In this document: positions 53,811-63,270 of the stretch, in pieces | Numbering within the stretch: position 1 is the stretch's first letter | How the letters are laid out: each line of letters opens with the position of its first letter | NCBI RefSeq assembly: GCF_004137685.1 | Contig: NZ_QYBB01000002.1 | Span: 1-64,000 of the forward strand | Length of the DNA: 64,000 nt | Direction of reading: 5' to 3' | From: Lichenibacterium minor | GTDB lineage: Bacteria; Pseudomonadota; Alphaproteobacteria; Rhizobiales; Beijerinckiaceae | Notes under the pieces: model-generated | What the model was told of the DNA's origin: nothing | The model's database searches: none | What the model saw: the letters and a program-made list of their open reading frames with translations, nothing else | Position numbers and translations under genes: made by a program

Positions 53811-55274
53811 ATGACCCCGAGCGACGCCGACGAGGCCCACGCGCAGGACGACGACCGCGCCCCGCCCCGCCGCCGCGCCCGCCGCGACGTGCTGGAGATC
53901 GGCAAGGGAGAGCGCAGGGGCGGCGGCCGCGGCGCCGAGCACGCCCGGGATCTCGACGACGACGACGACGACCGGGACGCCCCCCGCGCGCGCCGGGACG
54001 ACCGGGACGAGCGCCGCGACGACGACCGCAAGCGCGACGACCGGCGCAAGCGCGACGACGACGACCGCCAGGACGACGACCGCAAGAACGACGGGTCCAA
54101 GGACCGGAAGGACGACGACCGCAAGGGCGAAGGTCGCAAGGGCCAAGACCAGAAGGACGAAGGCCGGAAGGGCCAGGACGACAAGAAGGACGGCAAGGAC
54201 GGCGAAGGCGACGACAAGGAAGCGCAGGACCGCCGCAAGAGCCGCCGCCCGCTGATCATCACCATCGCGGTGATCGTCGCGCTGCTGCTCGTCGCCTTCT
54301 TCGTCTACTACTACCTGTCGAACAGGGGGAAGGCCGAAACCGACGACGCGTATACGGACGGCTACGTGGTGGCGGTGGCACCGCGCGTGTCCGGGCAGAT
54401 CGTGTCGCTCGACGTCGTCGACAACCAGTTCGTCCACAAGGGCGACCCGCTGGTCCACATCGACCCGCGCCCCTTCACCTTCTCGCGCGACCAGGCCAAG
54501 GGCAACCTCGACGCCCTGAAGGCGCAGATCCAGAACCAGAAGCTCGGCGTCGAAATTTCCAAGAAGAACTTCCCGGCGGCGCTGCAGCTCGCCCAGGCGA
54601 ATCTGCTGTCCGCCAAGGCCAACCTGACGTTGCAGGAATCGAACAACAAGCGCCAGCAGAACCTGCCCAGGCAGGCCACCACGCAGCAGGAGGTCGACAC
54701 CACCTCCTCGGGCCAGCAGCAGGCCGAGGCGCAGGTGGCGCAGGCCCAGGCCCGCGTGACCCAGGCCGAGCCGGTGCAGCAGAACATCGCCCAATCGCAG
54801 CAGCAGGTCGACCAGCTCCAGGGCCAGGCCGAGCAGGCCCAGGCGCAGCTCGACAACGCCGAGCTCAACCTCGAATTCACGACCGTGCGCGCCGCCCAGG
54901 ACGGCTGGGTGACCCGCCGCAACGTCGACGCCGGCAACTACGTCACCGCCGGCACGCAGATCATGTCGCTGGTGACGCCCGACGTGTGGGTGACGGCGAA
55001 CTACAAGGAAACGGAGCTCGACGGCATGGTGCCGGGCCAGCCCGCCACCATCTCGGTCGACGCCTACCCGAACCTGAAGCTCACCGGCCACGTGGACTCG
55101 ATCCAGCACGGCTCGGGCTCGAAGTTCTCGGCCTTCCCGGCCGAGAACGCCACCGGCAACTTCGTCAAGATCGTGCAGCGCGTGCCGGTCAAGATCGTCA
55201 TCGACTCGGGGCTGAAGCGCGACGAGCCGCTGCCGCTCGGCGTCAGTGTCGAGCCCACGGTGATGCTGAAATGA
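53811..55274 (+). CDS. emrA: EmrA/HlyD-type membrane fusion protein with charged N-terminal extension
   Basis: A 487-residue periplasmic adaptor of a tripartite drug-efflux pump. Residues 1 to about 145 are an extremely charged low-complexity cytoplasmic extension made of Asp, Arg, Lys and Gly repeats (for example KDDDRKGEGRKGQDQKDEG). Then comes one membrane segment (about 146-170). After it: TDDAYTDGYVVAVAPRVSGQI (biotinyl-lipoyl half), a long Gln/Ala-rich coiled coil (about 235-355) and the second half with FTTVRAAQDGWVTRRNVDAG. EmrA proteins normally have 20-40 cytoplasmic residues, so the extension is unusual. Its stop overlaps emrB (ATGA). Confidence 0.9.
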   Translation: MTPSDADEAHAQDDDRAPPRRRARRDVLEIGKGERRGGGRGAEHARDLDDDDDDRDAPRARRDDRDERRDDDRKRDDRRKRDDDDRQDDDRKNDGSKDRKDDDRKGEGRKGQDQKDEGRKGQDDKKDGKDGEGDDKEAQDRRKSRRPLIITIAVIVALLLVAFFVYYYLSNRGKAETDDAYTDGYVVAVAPRVSGQIVSLDVVDNQFVHKGDPLVHIDPRPFTFSRDQAKGNLDALKAQIQNQKLGVEISKKNFPAALQLAQANLLSAKANLTLQESNNKRQQNLPRQATTQQEVDTTSSGQQQAEAQVAQAQARVTQAEPVQQNIAQSQQQVDQLQGQAEQAQAQLDNAELNLEFTTVRAAQDGWVTRRNVDAGNYVTAGTQIMSLVTPDVWVTANYKETELDGMVPGQPATISVDAYPNLKLTGHVDSIQHGSGSKFSAFPAENATGNFVKIVQRVPVKIVIDSGLKRDEPLPLGVSVEPTVMLK

Positions 55275-56854
55275 GCGGCGTCGGCGCCGTCGATGGCTGG
55301 AAGCCGAAGTTCAACCCGTGGTTCATCGCCCTCGCGGTGACGCTGGCGGCCTTCATGGAGATCCTCGACACCACCATCGTCAACGTAGCGCTGCCCTACA
55401 TCGCCGGCACGCTGGCGGCCTCCTCCGACGAGGCCACCTACGCGCTGACCGCCTACCTGGTCGCCAACGGCATCGTGCTCACCATCGCGGGCTGGCTGTC
55501 GGACACGATCGGCCGCAAGCGCTACTTCCTGATCTGCCTGTTCATGTTCACGGTCTTCTCGTTCCTGTGCGGCATCTCGCAGAGCCTCGGGCAGCTCGTC
55601 GCGTTCCGTGCCTTCCAGGGCTTCTTCGGCGGGGGGCTGCAACCGAACCAGCAGGCCATCATCCTCGACACGTTCCCGCCGGCCAAGCGCGGCGCCGCCT
55701 TCGCGGTGACCGCCATCGCCACCATCGTGGCGCCGGTGCTCGGGCCGACGCTCGGCGGCTACCTCATCGAGCACCTCGACTGGCGCTGGATCTTCTTCGT
55801 CAACATCCCCTTCGGCGCCGTGGCGGTCTTCGCCAACTTCGTGCTCGTCGAGGACCCGCCGTGGGAAAAGGAGAAGGCCAAGAAGAAGGGCCGCGGCATC
55901 GACTACGTGGGCCTGGCGCTCATCTCGCTCGGCCTCGGCTGCATGCAGATCGCGCTCGACCGCGGCGAGGACGACGACTGGTTCGGATCGCGCTTCATCG
56001 TGATCATGTCGGTGCTCGCCTTCATCGGCATCTTCGGCGCCATCTGCTGGCTGCTCACCGCCAAGAAGCCGATCATCGACCTCGACGTGTTCAAGGACCG
56101 GAACTTCGCCATGGGCTGCGTGCTGATCGCCGCCATGGGCATGATCCTCTACGCCTCCGCGGTGCTGATCCCGCAGTTCTCCCAGCAGGAGCTCGGCTAC
56201 ACGGCGCTGCTGTCCGGCCTCATCCTGTCGCCGGGAGGCATCGTGGTGATCATGCTGATCCCCATCGTGGGGCGGCTGATGAAGGTGGTGCCGACGCGCT
56301 ACATCGTGATGACGGGTTTCACCATCATGGGCTTCGCGCTCATGTATTCGAGCCGGCTCGTCACCTCCATCGACTATTGGACGCTGGTGAAGATGCGCTC
56401 GGCGCAGACGGCGGCGCTGGGCTTCCTGTTCGTGCCCATCTCCACCATCGCCTACCTGACGCTGCCGCAGAAGTACCGGTCGGACGGGGCGGCGCTGTTC
56501 TCGATGTTCCGCAACGTGGGCGGCGCGGTGGGGATCTCGGTCGCCACCGCGCTGGTGACGGAGCGCCGCCAGGCCGACCAGGCCCACCTGTCGAAGTTCA
56601 TGACGCCGCTGAACCAGGGCTACAACGAGTTGATCCAGAAGTCGGAGGCGACGCTGCGCACGCTCGGCCGCGCCGCGGGCTCGGTCCACGACGAGGCCGT
56701 GTCGCACACCTATCAGACGTACATGCACCAGTCGGCCGTGCTGGCCTACAACAACGTGTTCCAGTATTCGGCCGTGGTGGCGTTCCTGGTGGTGCCCCTG
56801 TGCTTCTTCATCTCCAAGAAGACCGCCCAGGGCGGCGGCGGCGGGGGCCACTGA
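55271..56854 (+). CDS. emrB: MFS efflux transporter, DHA2/EmrB family (14 TM)
   Basis: A 527-residue proton-driven drug exporter with about 14 membrane segments. MEILDTTIVNVALPYIAG is the DHA2 motif D1 at the first segment, DTIGRKRYF is motif A, and IVAPVLGPTLGGYL is antiporter motif C. The C-terminus ends with Lys/Gly residues (KKTAQGGGGGGH). It sits between the adaptor and the outer-membrane factor, so the operon encodes a complete inner-to-outer-membrane pump. Substrates are unknown; aromatic acids, dyes or antibiotics are typical. Confidence 0.93.
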   Translation: MSGVGAVDGWKPKFNPWFIALAVTLAAFMEILDTTIVNVALPYIAGTLAASSDEATYALTAYLVANGIVLTIAGWLSDTIGRKRYFLICLFMFTVFSFLCGISQSLGQLVAFRAFQGFFGGGLQPNQQAIILDTFPPAKRGAAFAVTAIATIVAPVLGPTLGGYLIEHLDWRWIFFVNIPFGAVAVFANFVLVEDPPWEKEKAKKKGRGIDYVGLALISLGLGCMQIALDRGEDDDWFGSRFIVIMSVLAFIGIFGAICWLLTAKKPIIDLDVFKDRNFAMGCVLIAAMGMILYASAVLIPQFSQQELGYTALLSGLILSPGGIVVIMLIPIVGRLMKVVPTRYIVMTGFTIMGFALMYSSRLVTSIDYWTLVKMRSAQTAALGFLFVPISTIAYLTLPQKYRSDGAALFSMFRNVGGAVGISVATALVTERRQADQAHLSKFMTPLNQGYNELIQKSEATLRTLGRAAGSVHDEAVSHTYQTYMHQSAVLAYNNVFQYSAVVAFLVVPLCFFISKKTAQGGGGGGH

Positions 56855-56856
56855 CG

Positions 56857-58443
56857 ATGACCGAGCGTTTCCGCCTCCTGTCCGCCCTCCTCGTGGGGTC
56901 CACCCTCGCGGGCTGCACGATGGGCCCCGAATACGTGTCGCCGCTGCCGCCCATCGTCGACGCCAAAAGCTACGTCGACAACGGCACGAAGGTGAAGGTG
57001 CCGCTGAAGGTGCTGGCCGGCACCACGGCGGCCGAGCCCGACGCCGAATGGTGGCGCGTGTTCCGCGACCCCATCCTGTCCAAGCTCGAGGCCCGCGTCG
57101 CCGAGCAGAACCTCGACGTGCAGACGGCCTCGCTGCGCCTGCGCGAAAGCCGCGCGCAGCTCGGCACCGCCGCCGCGGCGGCGCTGCCGAGCGTCAACGG
57201 CGCCAGCAGCGCCTACCGGCAGCAATACAGCCAGAACGGCATCATCAGCCTGATCCCGTCGAACGTGCTGAACGGCGGCTCCTCCGGCACCGGTTCCGGC
57301 GCCGGCACGTCGCTCGGCAACCCGTTCGAAAGCTACACGGCGGGCTTCGACGCCTCGTGGGAGCTCGACCTGTGGGGCCGCGTCCGGCGCAACATCGAGG
57401 CTTCCGAGGCCCTGGTGGACGCTTCGGCCGAAAGCCGGCGCTCGACGCTCGTGTCGGTGCTGGCGGAGCTCGCGCGCGACTACGTGCAGCTGCGCGGCAT
57501 CCAGGAACAGATCCGCATCCAGCAGGCCAACGCCAAGGTGAACCAGGACATCCTGGACATCGTGCAGACGCGCGCCAAGGGCGGCCTCGTCACCGGGCTC
57601 GACGTGGCCAGCGCGGCCCAGCAGGTGGAAGGCATCCGCGCCAACATCCCGCAGCTCCAGCAGCAGGAGATCCAGGCCGTCGACGCCATCGGGCTGCTGC
57701 TCGCCCAGCCGCCGCTGACGCTGAGCCAGGAGCTGGTGCCCTCGAAGGCGATCCCGCCCGTGCCGCCCAAGGTGCCGGTCGGCGTGCCGTCGAGCCTGAT
57801 CATCCGCCGGCCGGACATCCGCATGGCGGACGCGCAGCTCCACGCCGCCGTGGCGGAGATCGGCGTGGCGGAGGCGGAGTTCTTCCCCACCGTGACCATC
57901 ACGGGGTCGCCGTCCTTCAACGCCCTCGACCCCAACAAGGTGTTCCGCGGCAACTCGCTGCAATACATGAACGTCGGGCCGGCGATCTCCATCCCGATCT
58001 TCGACGGCGGCCGGTTGAAATCGAACCTCGTGCTCACCCAGGCGCGCCAGCAGGAAGCCGCCATCGCCTACCAGAAGGCGGTGCTGCAGGCCTGGCACGA
58101 CGTCGTCAACGGGCTCGCGGCGCTGAAGGGCGACGAGGGGCGACGCTCCTTCCTGCTGAAGCAGGTGGCCGACGCGCGGCGCGGCCTGTCCCTCGCCCGC
58201 ACGCGCTACAGCCAGGGCGTCGACACCTTCACGACCGTGCTGCAGAACAGCCAGAACGTGCTCAGCGCCGAGGTGAACCTCAGCCAGGCGACCGCCAATA
58301 TCTCGACCGACTTCGTGGCGCTCTACAAGGCGCTGGGCGGCGGGTGGGAAACCACCTTCCCGGACAAGCCCGTGCCGCAGCTCGACCTCGCCGACGTCAC
58401 CATCCCGCAGGGAGACCTCGCGCTCAAGCCCGACGGGCCGTGA
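56857..58443 (+). CDS. NodT-family outer-membrane efflux lipoprotein
   Basis: A 528-residue TolC-like outer-membrane channel of the NodT/OprM type. The lipobox is LAGC (about residues 17-20), followed by TMGPEYVSP, the family opening (GPDYxxP). Two long coiled-coil repeats carry DASWELDLWGRVRRN and RRPDIRMADAQLHAAVAEIGVAEAEFFP. A Gly/Ser-rich loop (about 140-155) is a local insertion. It starts two bases after the emrB stop and completes the tripartite pump. Confidence 0.92.
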   Translation: MTERFRLLSALLVGSTLAGCTMGPEYVSPLPPIVDAKSYVDNGTKVKVPLKVLAGTTAAEPDAEWWRVFRDPILSKLEARVAEQNLDVQTASLRLRESRAQLGTAAAAALPSVNGASSAYRQQYSQNGIISLIPSNVLNGGSSGTGSGAGTSLGNPFESYTAGFDASWELDLWGRVRRNIEASEALVDASAESRRSTLVSVLAELARDYVQLRGIQEQIRIQQANAKVNQDILDIVQTRAKGGLVTGLDVASAAQQVEGIRANIPQLQQQEIQAVDAIGLLLAQPPLTLSQELVPSKAIPPVPPKVPVGVPSSLIIRRPDIRMADAQLHAAVAEIGVAEAEFFPTVTITGSPSFNALDPNKVFRGNSLQYMNVGPAISIPIFDGGRLKSNLVLTQARQQEAAIAYQKAVLQAWHDVVNGLAALKGDEGRRSFLLKQVADARRGLSLARTRYSQGVDTFTTVLQNSQNVLSAEVNLSQATANISTDFVALYKALGGGWETTFPDKPVPQLDLADVTIPQGDLALKPDGP

Positions 58444-58445
58444 GC

Positions 58446-58467
58446 GCCTGAGGGCCGCCGCTCAGGC
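58446..58467. terminator. hairpin between the efflux operon and the next convergent gene
   Basis: GCCTGAG (58446-58452) pairs with CTCAGGC (58461-58467) around eight bases, just after the NodT stop and overlapping the stop of the convergent small gene. It probably serves both directions. Confidence 0.5.
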
Positions 58468-58710
58468 AGCGAGGCGGGCCGCGGAGGACCGCGCCCGGGC
58501 CAGCAGTTCGGGATCGGCGATGACGGCGGCGATGTCGTCGCCGACCGCGCGGGTCACCTCGGGCGTCGTCGGGATGCCGAGCACCCGCAGGGCGATGACG
58601 GCCTGGCCGAGCGCGACGTCGGCCAGCCGAGCCGGATCGCCGCCCTCGTTCCAGGCGACGGATTCGAGGGCGATGCGGGCGAGGACGCGGTCCTCGACGA
58701 CGGTGATCAT
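58462..58710 (-). CDS. small hypothetical protein (82 aa)
   Basis: An 82-residue acidic, mostly helical protein: MITVVEDRVLARIALESVAW, then LGQAVIALRVLGIPTTPEVTRA and a C-terminal DPELLARARSSAARLAA helix. The start ATG has GGAG nine bases upstream. There is no membrane segment and no known family. It converges on the efflux operon with 18 bases between the stops. Confidence 0.6.
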   Translation of the reverse strand: MITVVEDRVLARIALESVAWNEGGDPARLADVALGQAVIALRVLGIPTTPEVTRAVGDDIAAVIADPELLARARSSAARLAA

Positions 58711-58882
58711 GGGATGCGGCTCCGGCGCTCTGGTCTTCGTCCCATCAAACGCCGCCAGGGTTAACGGATGGTGGATGCGGCGGGGCGCGGACCATCGGGG
58801 CGTGTGCCGCCCGGCCGGGCTCCCGGCGGAGGTTGCGCCCGGCGCGCGCCCGAGTAGCATGGCGGGCGTCCCCGAGGGATCC

Positions 58883-61000
58883 ATGACCGCACCGCGCCGT
58901 TTCGCCGCCCTGCTCGGCCTCGCCTTCCCGCTCGGGTGGCTGGCCGCCTCGCCGGCCTGGGCCAGCGGCGACCTGTGCGAGCCGCGCTGGCGCATCGAAA
59001 CCGCATCGCTCGGCGAATGCGACACGGTCGCGGCCCTGACGCCGGGCAACGACACGCGCGCCAACCTGCTGATGCTGCTCTTCGACCGGCATGGCCTTCC
59101 CGCGTCGCCGCCGGCCGCCACGGCCAAGCCGATCCTGGGCTGGCGCGATTACCGGGACGCCTTCGCGCCGGGAGGACCGCCGAACGGGAGCACCTATGCG
59201 GCGGGCGAGGGCTCGCGATGCCGCACCAACGACGGAGGCACCGCCACTTTCGACGCCGCGGTCGACGCCACGGCCGCCCTGCCCCCGGAGGAGCGCGTCG
59301 CCCTGGCCTCGGCGCGCGCGTCCCTGAAGCCGGATTGCGCGGCGGCACCGGCTTCGGGGGCGCCGGCCGCCGCGCCGCCCGTTTCGTCCCCGGTCGCCGC
59401 CCTCACGGCGGCCGTCCGCTCGGAGGCCGGCCGCGGCTTCGCCACCTATCTCAGGGGGACGGAAGCCTTCTATGCGGCGCGGTTCGACGACGCCGAGCGG
59501 GCCTTCGAGCTCGAGCGGACCAGCCCGCTGCCCTGGCTCGCCGACACCGCCGCCTACATGGTGGCCCGCACCGGGGTGAACCGGCTGCAGGCGGACGCCT
59601 TCGACGACTACGGCACGCTGAAGGACGGCTTCGTCGCCGAACCGGCCGCGGCGGCGCGCGTCGAGGCCAGCCTCGACGCCTACCTGGCGGCCCATCCGGA
59701 CGGGCGCTACGCCGTGTCGGCGCGGGGGCTCCTGCGCCGGGTCGACTGGCTGGCGGGGTGGACCGAGAAGCTCGCGGGCCGCTATGCCGCCCTGCTGGCG
59801 CGGCCCGCCGCAGCCCGGGGCATCGACGACCTGTCCCTCGTCGAGGAGATCGACGCCAAGCTGTTGCCCCGGCTCACGCCGGCGATGACGCGGGATCCGC
59901 TGCTCCTGGCCGTGATGGACCTGAAGGCGATGCGCCGGCTTGGCGCCAAGCCCGGCGCCCCGCCCGTCCGGCCGGACCTCGACGGCCAGCGCGACGCCTT
60001 CGCCGCCCTGCCGGCGCTCCACGCGTTCCTCCTGGCGTCCGCGGCCTTCGCCGTCGACGGCGCGACCGCCCCGGTCCTCGGCGGGCTGCCCGACGACACG
60101 CGGCGGCGGGACGGCGATTACCTCTGGTTCAGCCGCCAGTTCCTGCGCGGCCAGGCTCTCGAAGCGGCGGGGGACCGCAACGCCCGCGGCTTCTGGCGAG
60201 AGCTCGTCCCCGGGGCGGGGCGCCCGCTCACCCGCTCGCTCGTCGAACTGGCCCTGGCGCTCCACGACCAAGCGCGGGGACGGCTCGACGACGTGTTCGC
60301 GCCGGACTCGCTCGTCACCGACCCCACGATGCGGGCCATCCTGCTCGAGCGCGTCGCCGGCCCGGCGCTGTTGCGCGCGCGGGCGCGGGACAGCGCGGGC
60401 CCGGAGCGCGAGCGCGCGGTCGCGCTCTTCACGCTGCTCTACAAGGGCGTGACGCGCGGGGCCTACGCGGATGTGCTCGGCGACCTCGCCGACGTTCCCC
60501 CCGCCGCGGCCGTCGCGGGCGACACGTCGCCGGGCGTGGATGCGACGGAGGTCCCCCCGCTCGGCGTCTTCGCCCGGGGCGAGTCGGCCGGCGAGATCGG
60601 CTGCCCACCGCTGCCCGCCACCGTGGCGAAGCTCGCCGCCGAACCGGACTCCGTGCGCGACCGCCTGTGCCTCGCGGAATTCGTCCGGCTGAACGGCATG
60701 GACGGGGACAGCCTCGACCGGCCGCTCCCGAAGGGCGACCTCGGCGGCGTGCCCAGCGCCTTCCCGGGAAAGCCCTACGCCCGCTCGGCCACCTATGCGG
60801 CGATCATCGCGGACCGTGCCGCCCCCGCCGACGACCGCGCCTACGCGCTCTACCGCGCGGTGCGGTGCTACGAGCCCTCGGGAAATACGCAATGCGGCGG
60901 CCCCGACGCGCCCAAGGCGACGCGCCACGGCTGGTACGACGCCCTGAAGCGAGACTATCCCGGCTCCCGTTGGGCCAAGCGCCTGTCGCTCTGGTGGTGA
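58883..61000 (+). CDS. large secreted TPR-like protein, paired with DUF3142
   Basis: A 705-residue exported protein. A signal peptide ends SPAWASGD (about residues 23-30). The mature part is Ala-rich and helical with repeat-like units (for example YLRGTEAFYAARFDDAERAF and FLRGQALEAAGDRNARGFW), a TPR/Sel1-like pattern, and contains scattered Cys. It ends KRDYPGSRWAKRLSLWW, a YfiO-like closing segment. Similar long proteins lie beside DUF3142 genes in several proteobacteria and are sometimes labelled outer-membrane assembly lipoprotein. Function unknown. The following gene starts within its stop codon. Confidence 0.7.
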   Translation: MTAPRRFAALLGLAFPLGWLAASPAWASGDLCEPRWRIETASLGECDTVAALTPGNDTRANLLMLLFDRHGLPASPPAATAKPILGWRDYRDAFAPGGPPNGSTYAAGEGSRCRTNDGGTATFDAAVDATAALPPEERVALASARASLKPDCAAAPASGAPAAAPPVSSPVAALTAAVRSEAGRGFATYLRGTEAFYAARFDDAERAFELERTSPLPWLADTAAYMVARTGVNRLQADAFDDYGTLKDGFVAEPAAAARVEASLDAYLAAHPDGRYAVSARGLLRRVDWLAGWTEKLAGRYAALLARPAAARGIDDLSLVEEIDAKLLPRLTPAMTRDPLLLAVMDLKAMRRLGAKPGAPPVRPDLDGQRDAFAALPALHAFLLASAAFAVDGATAPVLGGLPDDTRRRDGDYLWFSRQFLRGQALEAAGDRNARGFWRELVPGAGRPLTRSLVELALALHDQARGRLDDVFAPDSLVTDPTMRAILLERVAGPALLRARARDSAGPERERAVALFTLLYKGVTRGAYADVLGDLADVPPAAAVAGDTSPGVDATEVPPLGVFARGESAGEIGCPPLPATVAKLAAEPDSVRDRLCLAEFVRLNGMDGDSLDRPLPKGDLGGVPSAFPGKPYARSATYAAIIADRAAPADDRAYALYRAVRCYEPSGNTQCGGPDAPKATRHGWYDALKRDYPGSRWAKRLSLWW

Positions 61001-61728
61001 GGGGAGCGGCCCGGGCCGCCGCGGCGCTGGCCGTCGCGGCCTGCTCGGCGGCGGCGTCCCCCGGTGCCGGGCCGCCCGCAGCGCCCGAGATCGTCGAGGC
61101 GGGCCGCTACCGCGCCTTCTGGCTCTGGGCGGGCGTGCGCCCCCAGCCGGCGCTCGCCGGGGCCGAGGCCGTCTACCTGCTGCAGGGCGAGGTCGAGGAC
61201 GGGCCGGTCGTGCGCCTCGCGTCGCGCCGCGCGGCCATCCCGCATGTCCGGGGATCGGACGTGTGGCTGGTGGTGCGGGCCGCGACCCTCGCCTGGCCCC
61301 CCGCCGTCTACGCGCAGGTGCTCCGCGCCCTGGCGGACTGGCGCGCGGCCGGGGACCGCGTCGTCGGGGTGCAGATCGACTTCGACGCCCGCACCCGCGG
61401 CCTGGCCGGCTACGCGGCCTTCTTGAAGGACCTGCGCGGGCGCCTGCCGGCGGACTGCCGGCTCGGCATCACCGGACTGCTCGACTGGAGCGCCAACGGC
61501 GACCCGGCCGGGCTCGCCGCTCTGGCCGGCACGGTCGACGAGGTCGTGCTGCAGATCTACCAGGGCCGGCACGTCATCCCGGGCTACGCAGCCTACCTCG
61601 GCACCCTCGGCCGCATGACGGTGCCGTTCCGCATCGGGCTGCTGCAGGGCGCCGAATGGCGCCCCCCCGAGGGGCTGGAGCGACGGCCGCTGTTCCGCGG
61701 CTACGTCGTGTTCCTGCGCAACGGGTGA
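60997..61728 (+). CDS. DUF3142 putative lipoprotein
   Basis: A 243-residue protein with an N-terminal hydrophobic stretch and a possible lipobox VAAC (about residues 13-16). The fold looks like a TIM-barrel glycosidase-related domain: YRAFWLWAGVRP, VVGVQIDFDART (Asp-rich strand end), LGITGLLDWS and EVVLQIYQGRHVIPGY. These match DUF3142 as I recall it. The start is GTG overlapping the previous stop (GTGA), so the two are translated together and probably act together at the cell envelope. The activity of the family is unknown to me. Confidence 0.75.
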   Translation: MRGAARAAAALAVAACSAAASPGAGPPAAPEIVEAGRYRAFWLWAGVRPQPALAGAEAVYLLQGEVEDGPVVRLASRRAAIPHVRGSDVWLVVRAATLAWPPAVYAQVLRALADWRAAGDRVVGVQIDFDARTRGLAGYAAFLKDLRGRLPADCRLGITGLLDWSANGDPAGLAALAGTVDEVVLQIYQGRHVIPGYAAYLGTLGRMTVPFRIGLLQGAEWRPPEGLERRPLFRGYVVFLRNG

Positions 61729-61747
61729 CGGGGGCGGCGTGCCCTCG

Positions 61748-63178
61748 TCAGTGGGCCGACTGCATCTCGCGCACGTCGACGAAGTGCCCCGCGATCGCGG
61801 CCGCGGCCGCCATGGCGGGCGACACGAGGTGGGAACGGCCCTTGTGGCCCTGGCGACCCTCGAAGTTGCGGTTCGAGGTCGTGGCGCAGCGCTCGTAGGG
61901 GCTGAGCTTGTCGGGGTTCATGCCGAGGCACATGGAGCAGCCCGGCTCGCGCCAGTCGAAGCCGGCCTCCTTGAAGATGCGGTCGAGCCCTTCGCGCTCC
62001 GCCTGCAGCTTCACGAGGCCCGAGCCCGGGACGATCATGGCGCTGACCGAGGACGCGACGCGCTGGCCTTCCACGATGCGGGCCACCGCCCGCAGGTCCT
62101 CGATGCGCCCGTTGGTGCAGGAGCCGATGAAGACGCGGTCGAGGTGGAGGTCGGTCATCCGCTCCCCGCCCTTCAGCCCCATGTAGTCGAGCGCCCGGCG
62201 CATGTTGTCGCGCTTGGTTTCGTCGGCGATCTCCTCGGGGTGCGGCACCGTGCCGGCCACCGACACCACGTCCTGCGGGCTCGTGCCCCAGGACACGATG
62301 GGCGGCAGGGCGGCGGCGTCGAGGCGCACGACCTTGTCGAAATGCGCCCCCTCGTCCGTGTGCAGCGTCGACCAATAGTCGACGGCCGCGTCCCAGGTGT
62401 CGCCCGTGGGGGACTTCGGGCGGCCCTTGAGATAGGCGAAGGTCTTGTCGTCGGGCGCCACCAGGCCGGCGCGGGCGCCGCCCTCGATCGACATGTTGCA
62501 GATCGTCATGCGGCCTTCCATCGACAGCGCGCGGATCGCCTCGCCCGCGTATTCGATGACGTAGCCGGTGCCGCCGGCGGTGCCGATCTCGCCGATGATG
62601 GCGAGGATGATGTCCTTGGCGGTGACGCCGGGCGGCAGCTGCCCGTCGACCTGGACCAGCATGTTCTTGGCCTTGGCCTGGATCAGCGTCTGGGTGGCGA
62701 GCACGTGCTCGACCTCGGAGGTGCCGATGCCGTGCGCCAGCGCCCCGAAGGCGCCGTGGGTCGAGGTGTGGCTGTCGCCGCACACGATGGTGGTGCCGGG
62801 CAGCGTGAAGCCCTGCTCGGGGCCGATGATGTGGACGATGCCCTGGCGCGCGTCGAACTGGTCGTAATATTCGATGCCGAACTCGCGCACGTTCTCGGCC
62901 AGCGTTTCCACCTGCAGGCGGGACTCCGGCTCCTTGATGCCGCCCCGGCGGTCGGAGGTCTGGATGTTGTGGTCGACGACTGCCAGCGTGCGGGACGGCG
63001 AGCGCACCACCCGCCCCGTCATGCGCAGGCCCTCGAAGGCCTGCGGGCTCGTCACCTCGTGGACGAGGTGGCGGTCGATGTAGAGCAGGCAGGTGCCGTC
63101 GGCCTGCCGGTCGACCACGTGGTCGTCCCAGATCTTGTCGTACAGGGTGCGGGGCTTCCGCGGCGCGTTCTCGTCCAT
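61748..63178 (-). CDS. leuC: 3-isopropylmalate dehydratase large subunit
   Basis: A 476-residue aconitase-family enzyme that isomerises 2- and 3-isopropylmalate in leucine synthesis, with LeuD as partner (not in this window). The N-terminus [13 protein letters not shown] is typical. Fe-S ligands are Cys in GSCTNGR (about residue 356) and the pair in CSMCLGMN (about 417 and 420). The start ATG (complement of 63176-63178) follows a 30-base gap after an 18-bp hairpin. It is downstream of rplS on the same strand. Confidence 0.97.
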   Translation of the reverse strand: MDENAPRKPRTLYDKIWDDHVVDRQADGTCLLYIDRHLVHEVTSPQAFEGLRMTGRVVRSPSRTLAVVDHNIQTSDRRGGIKEPESRLQVETLAENVREFGIEYYDQFDARQGIVHIIGPEQGFTLPGTTIVCGDSHTSTHGAFGALAHGIGTSEVEHVLATQTLIQAKAKNMLVQVDGQLPPGVTAKDIILAIIGEIGTAGGTGYVIEYAGEAIRALSMEGRMTICNMSIEGGARAGLVAPDDKTFAYLKGRPKSPTGDTWDAAVDYWSTLHTDEGAHFDKVVRLDAAALPPIVSWGTSPQDVVSVAGTVPHPEEIADETKRDNMRRALDYMGLKGGERMTDLHLDRVFIGSCTNGRIEDLRAVARIVEGQRVASSVSAMIVPGSGLVKLQAEREGLDRIFKEAGFDWREPGCSMCLGMNPDKLSPYERCATTSNRNFEGRQGHKGRSHLVSPAMAAAAAIAGHFVDVREMQSAH

Positions 63179-63207
63179 GGTCTCGTCCCCATGGCCGTCG
63201 TGTCAGA

Positions 63208-63250
63208 CGACCGGCCGGGCAGACCGGTGTCGGGTCTGCCCGGCCGGTCG
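63208..63250 (-). terminator. 18-bp perfect hairpin between rplS and leuC
   Basis: The arms at 63208-63225 and 63233-63250 are exactly complementary, with a seven-base loop. The arm contains CCGGCCGGGCAGACC. Read on the minus strand, it lies about 90 bases after the rplS stop and 29 bases before leuC. It can terminate rplS transcripts or act as an attenuator in the leuC leader; no T-run follows. Confidence 0.65.
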
Positions 63251-63270
63251 CCGATGTTCCAGATAAGGGT

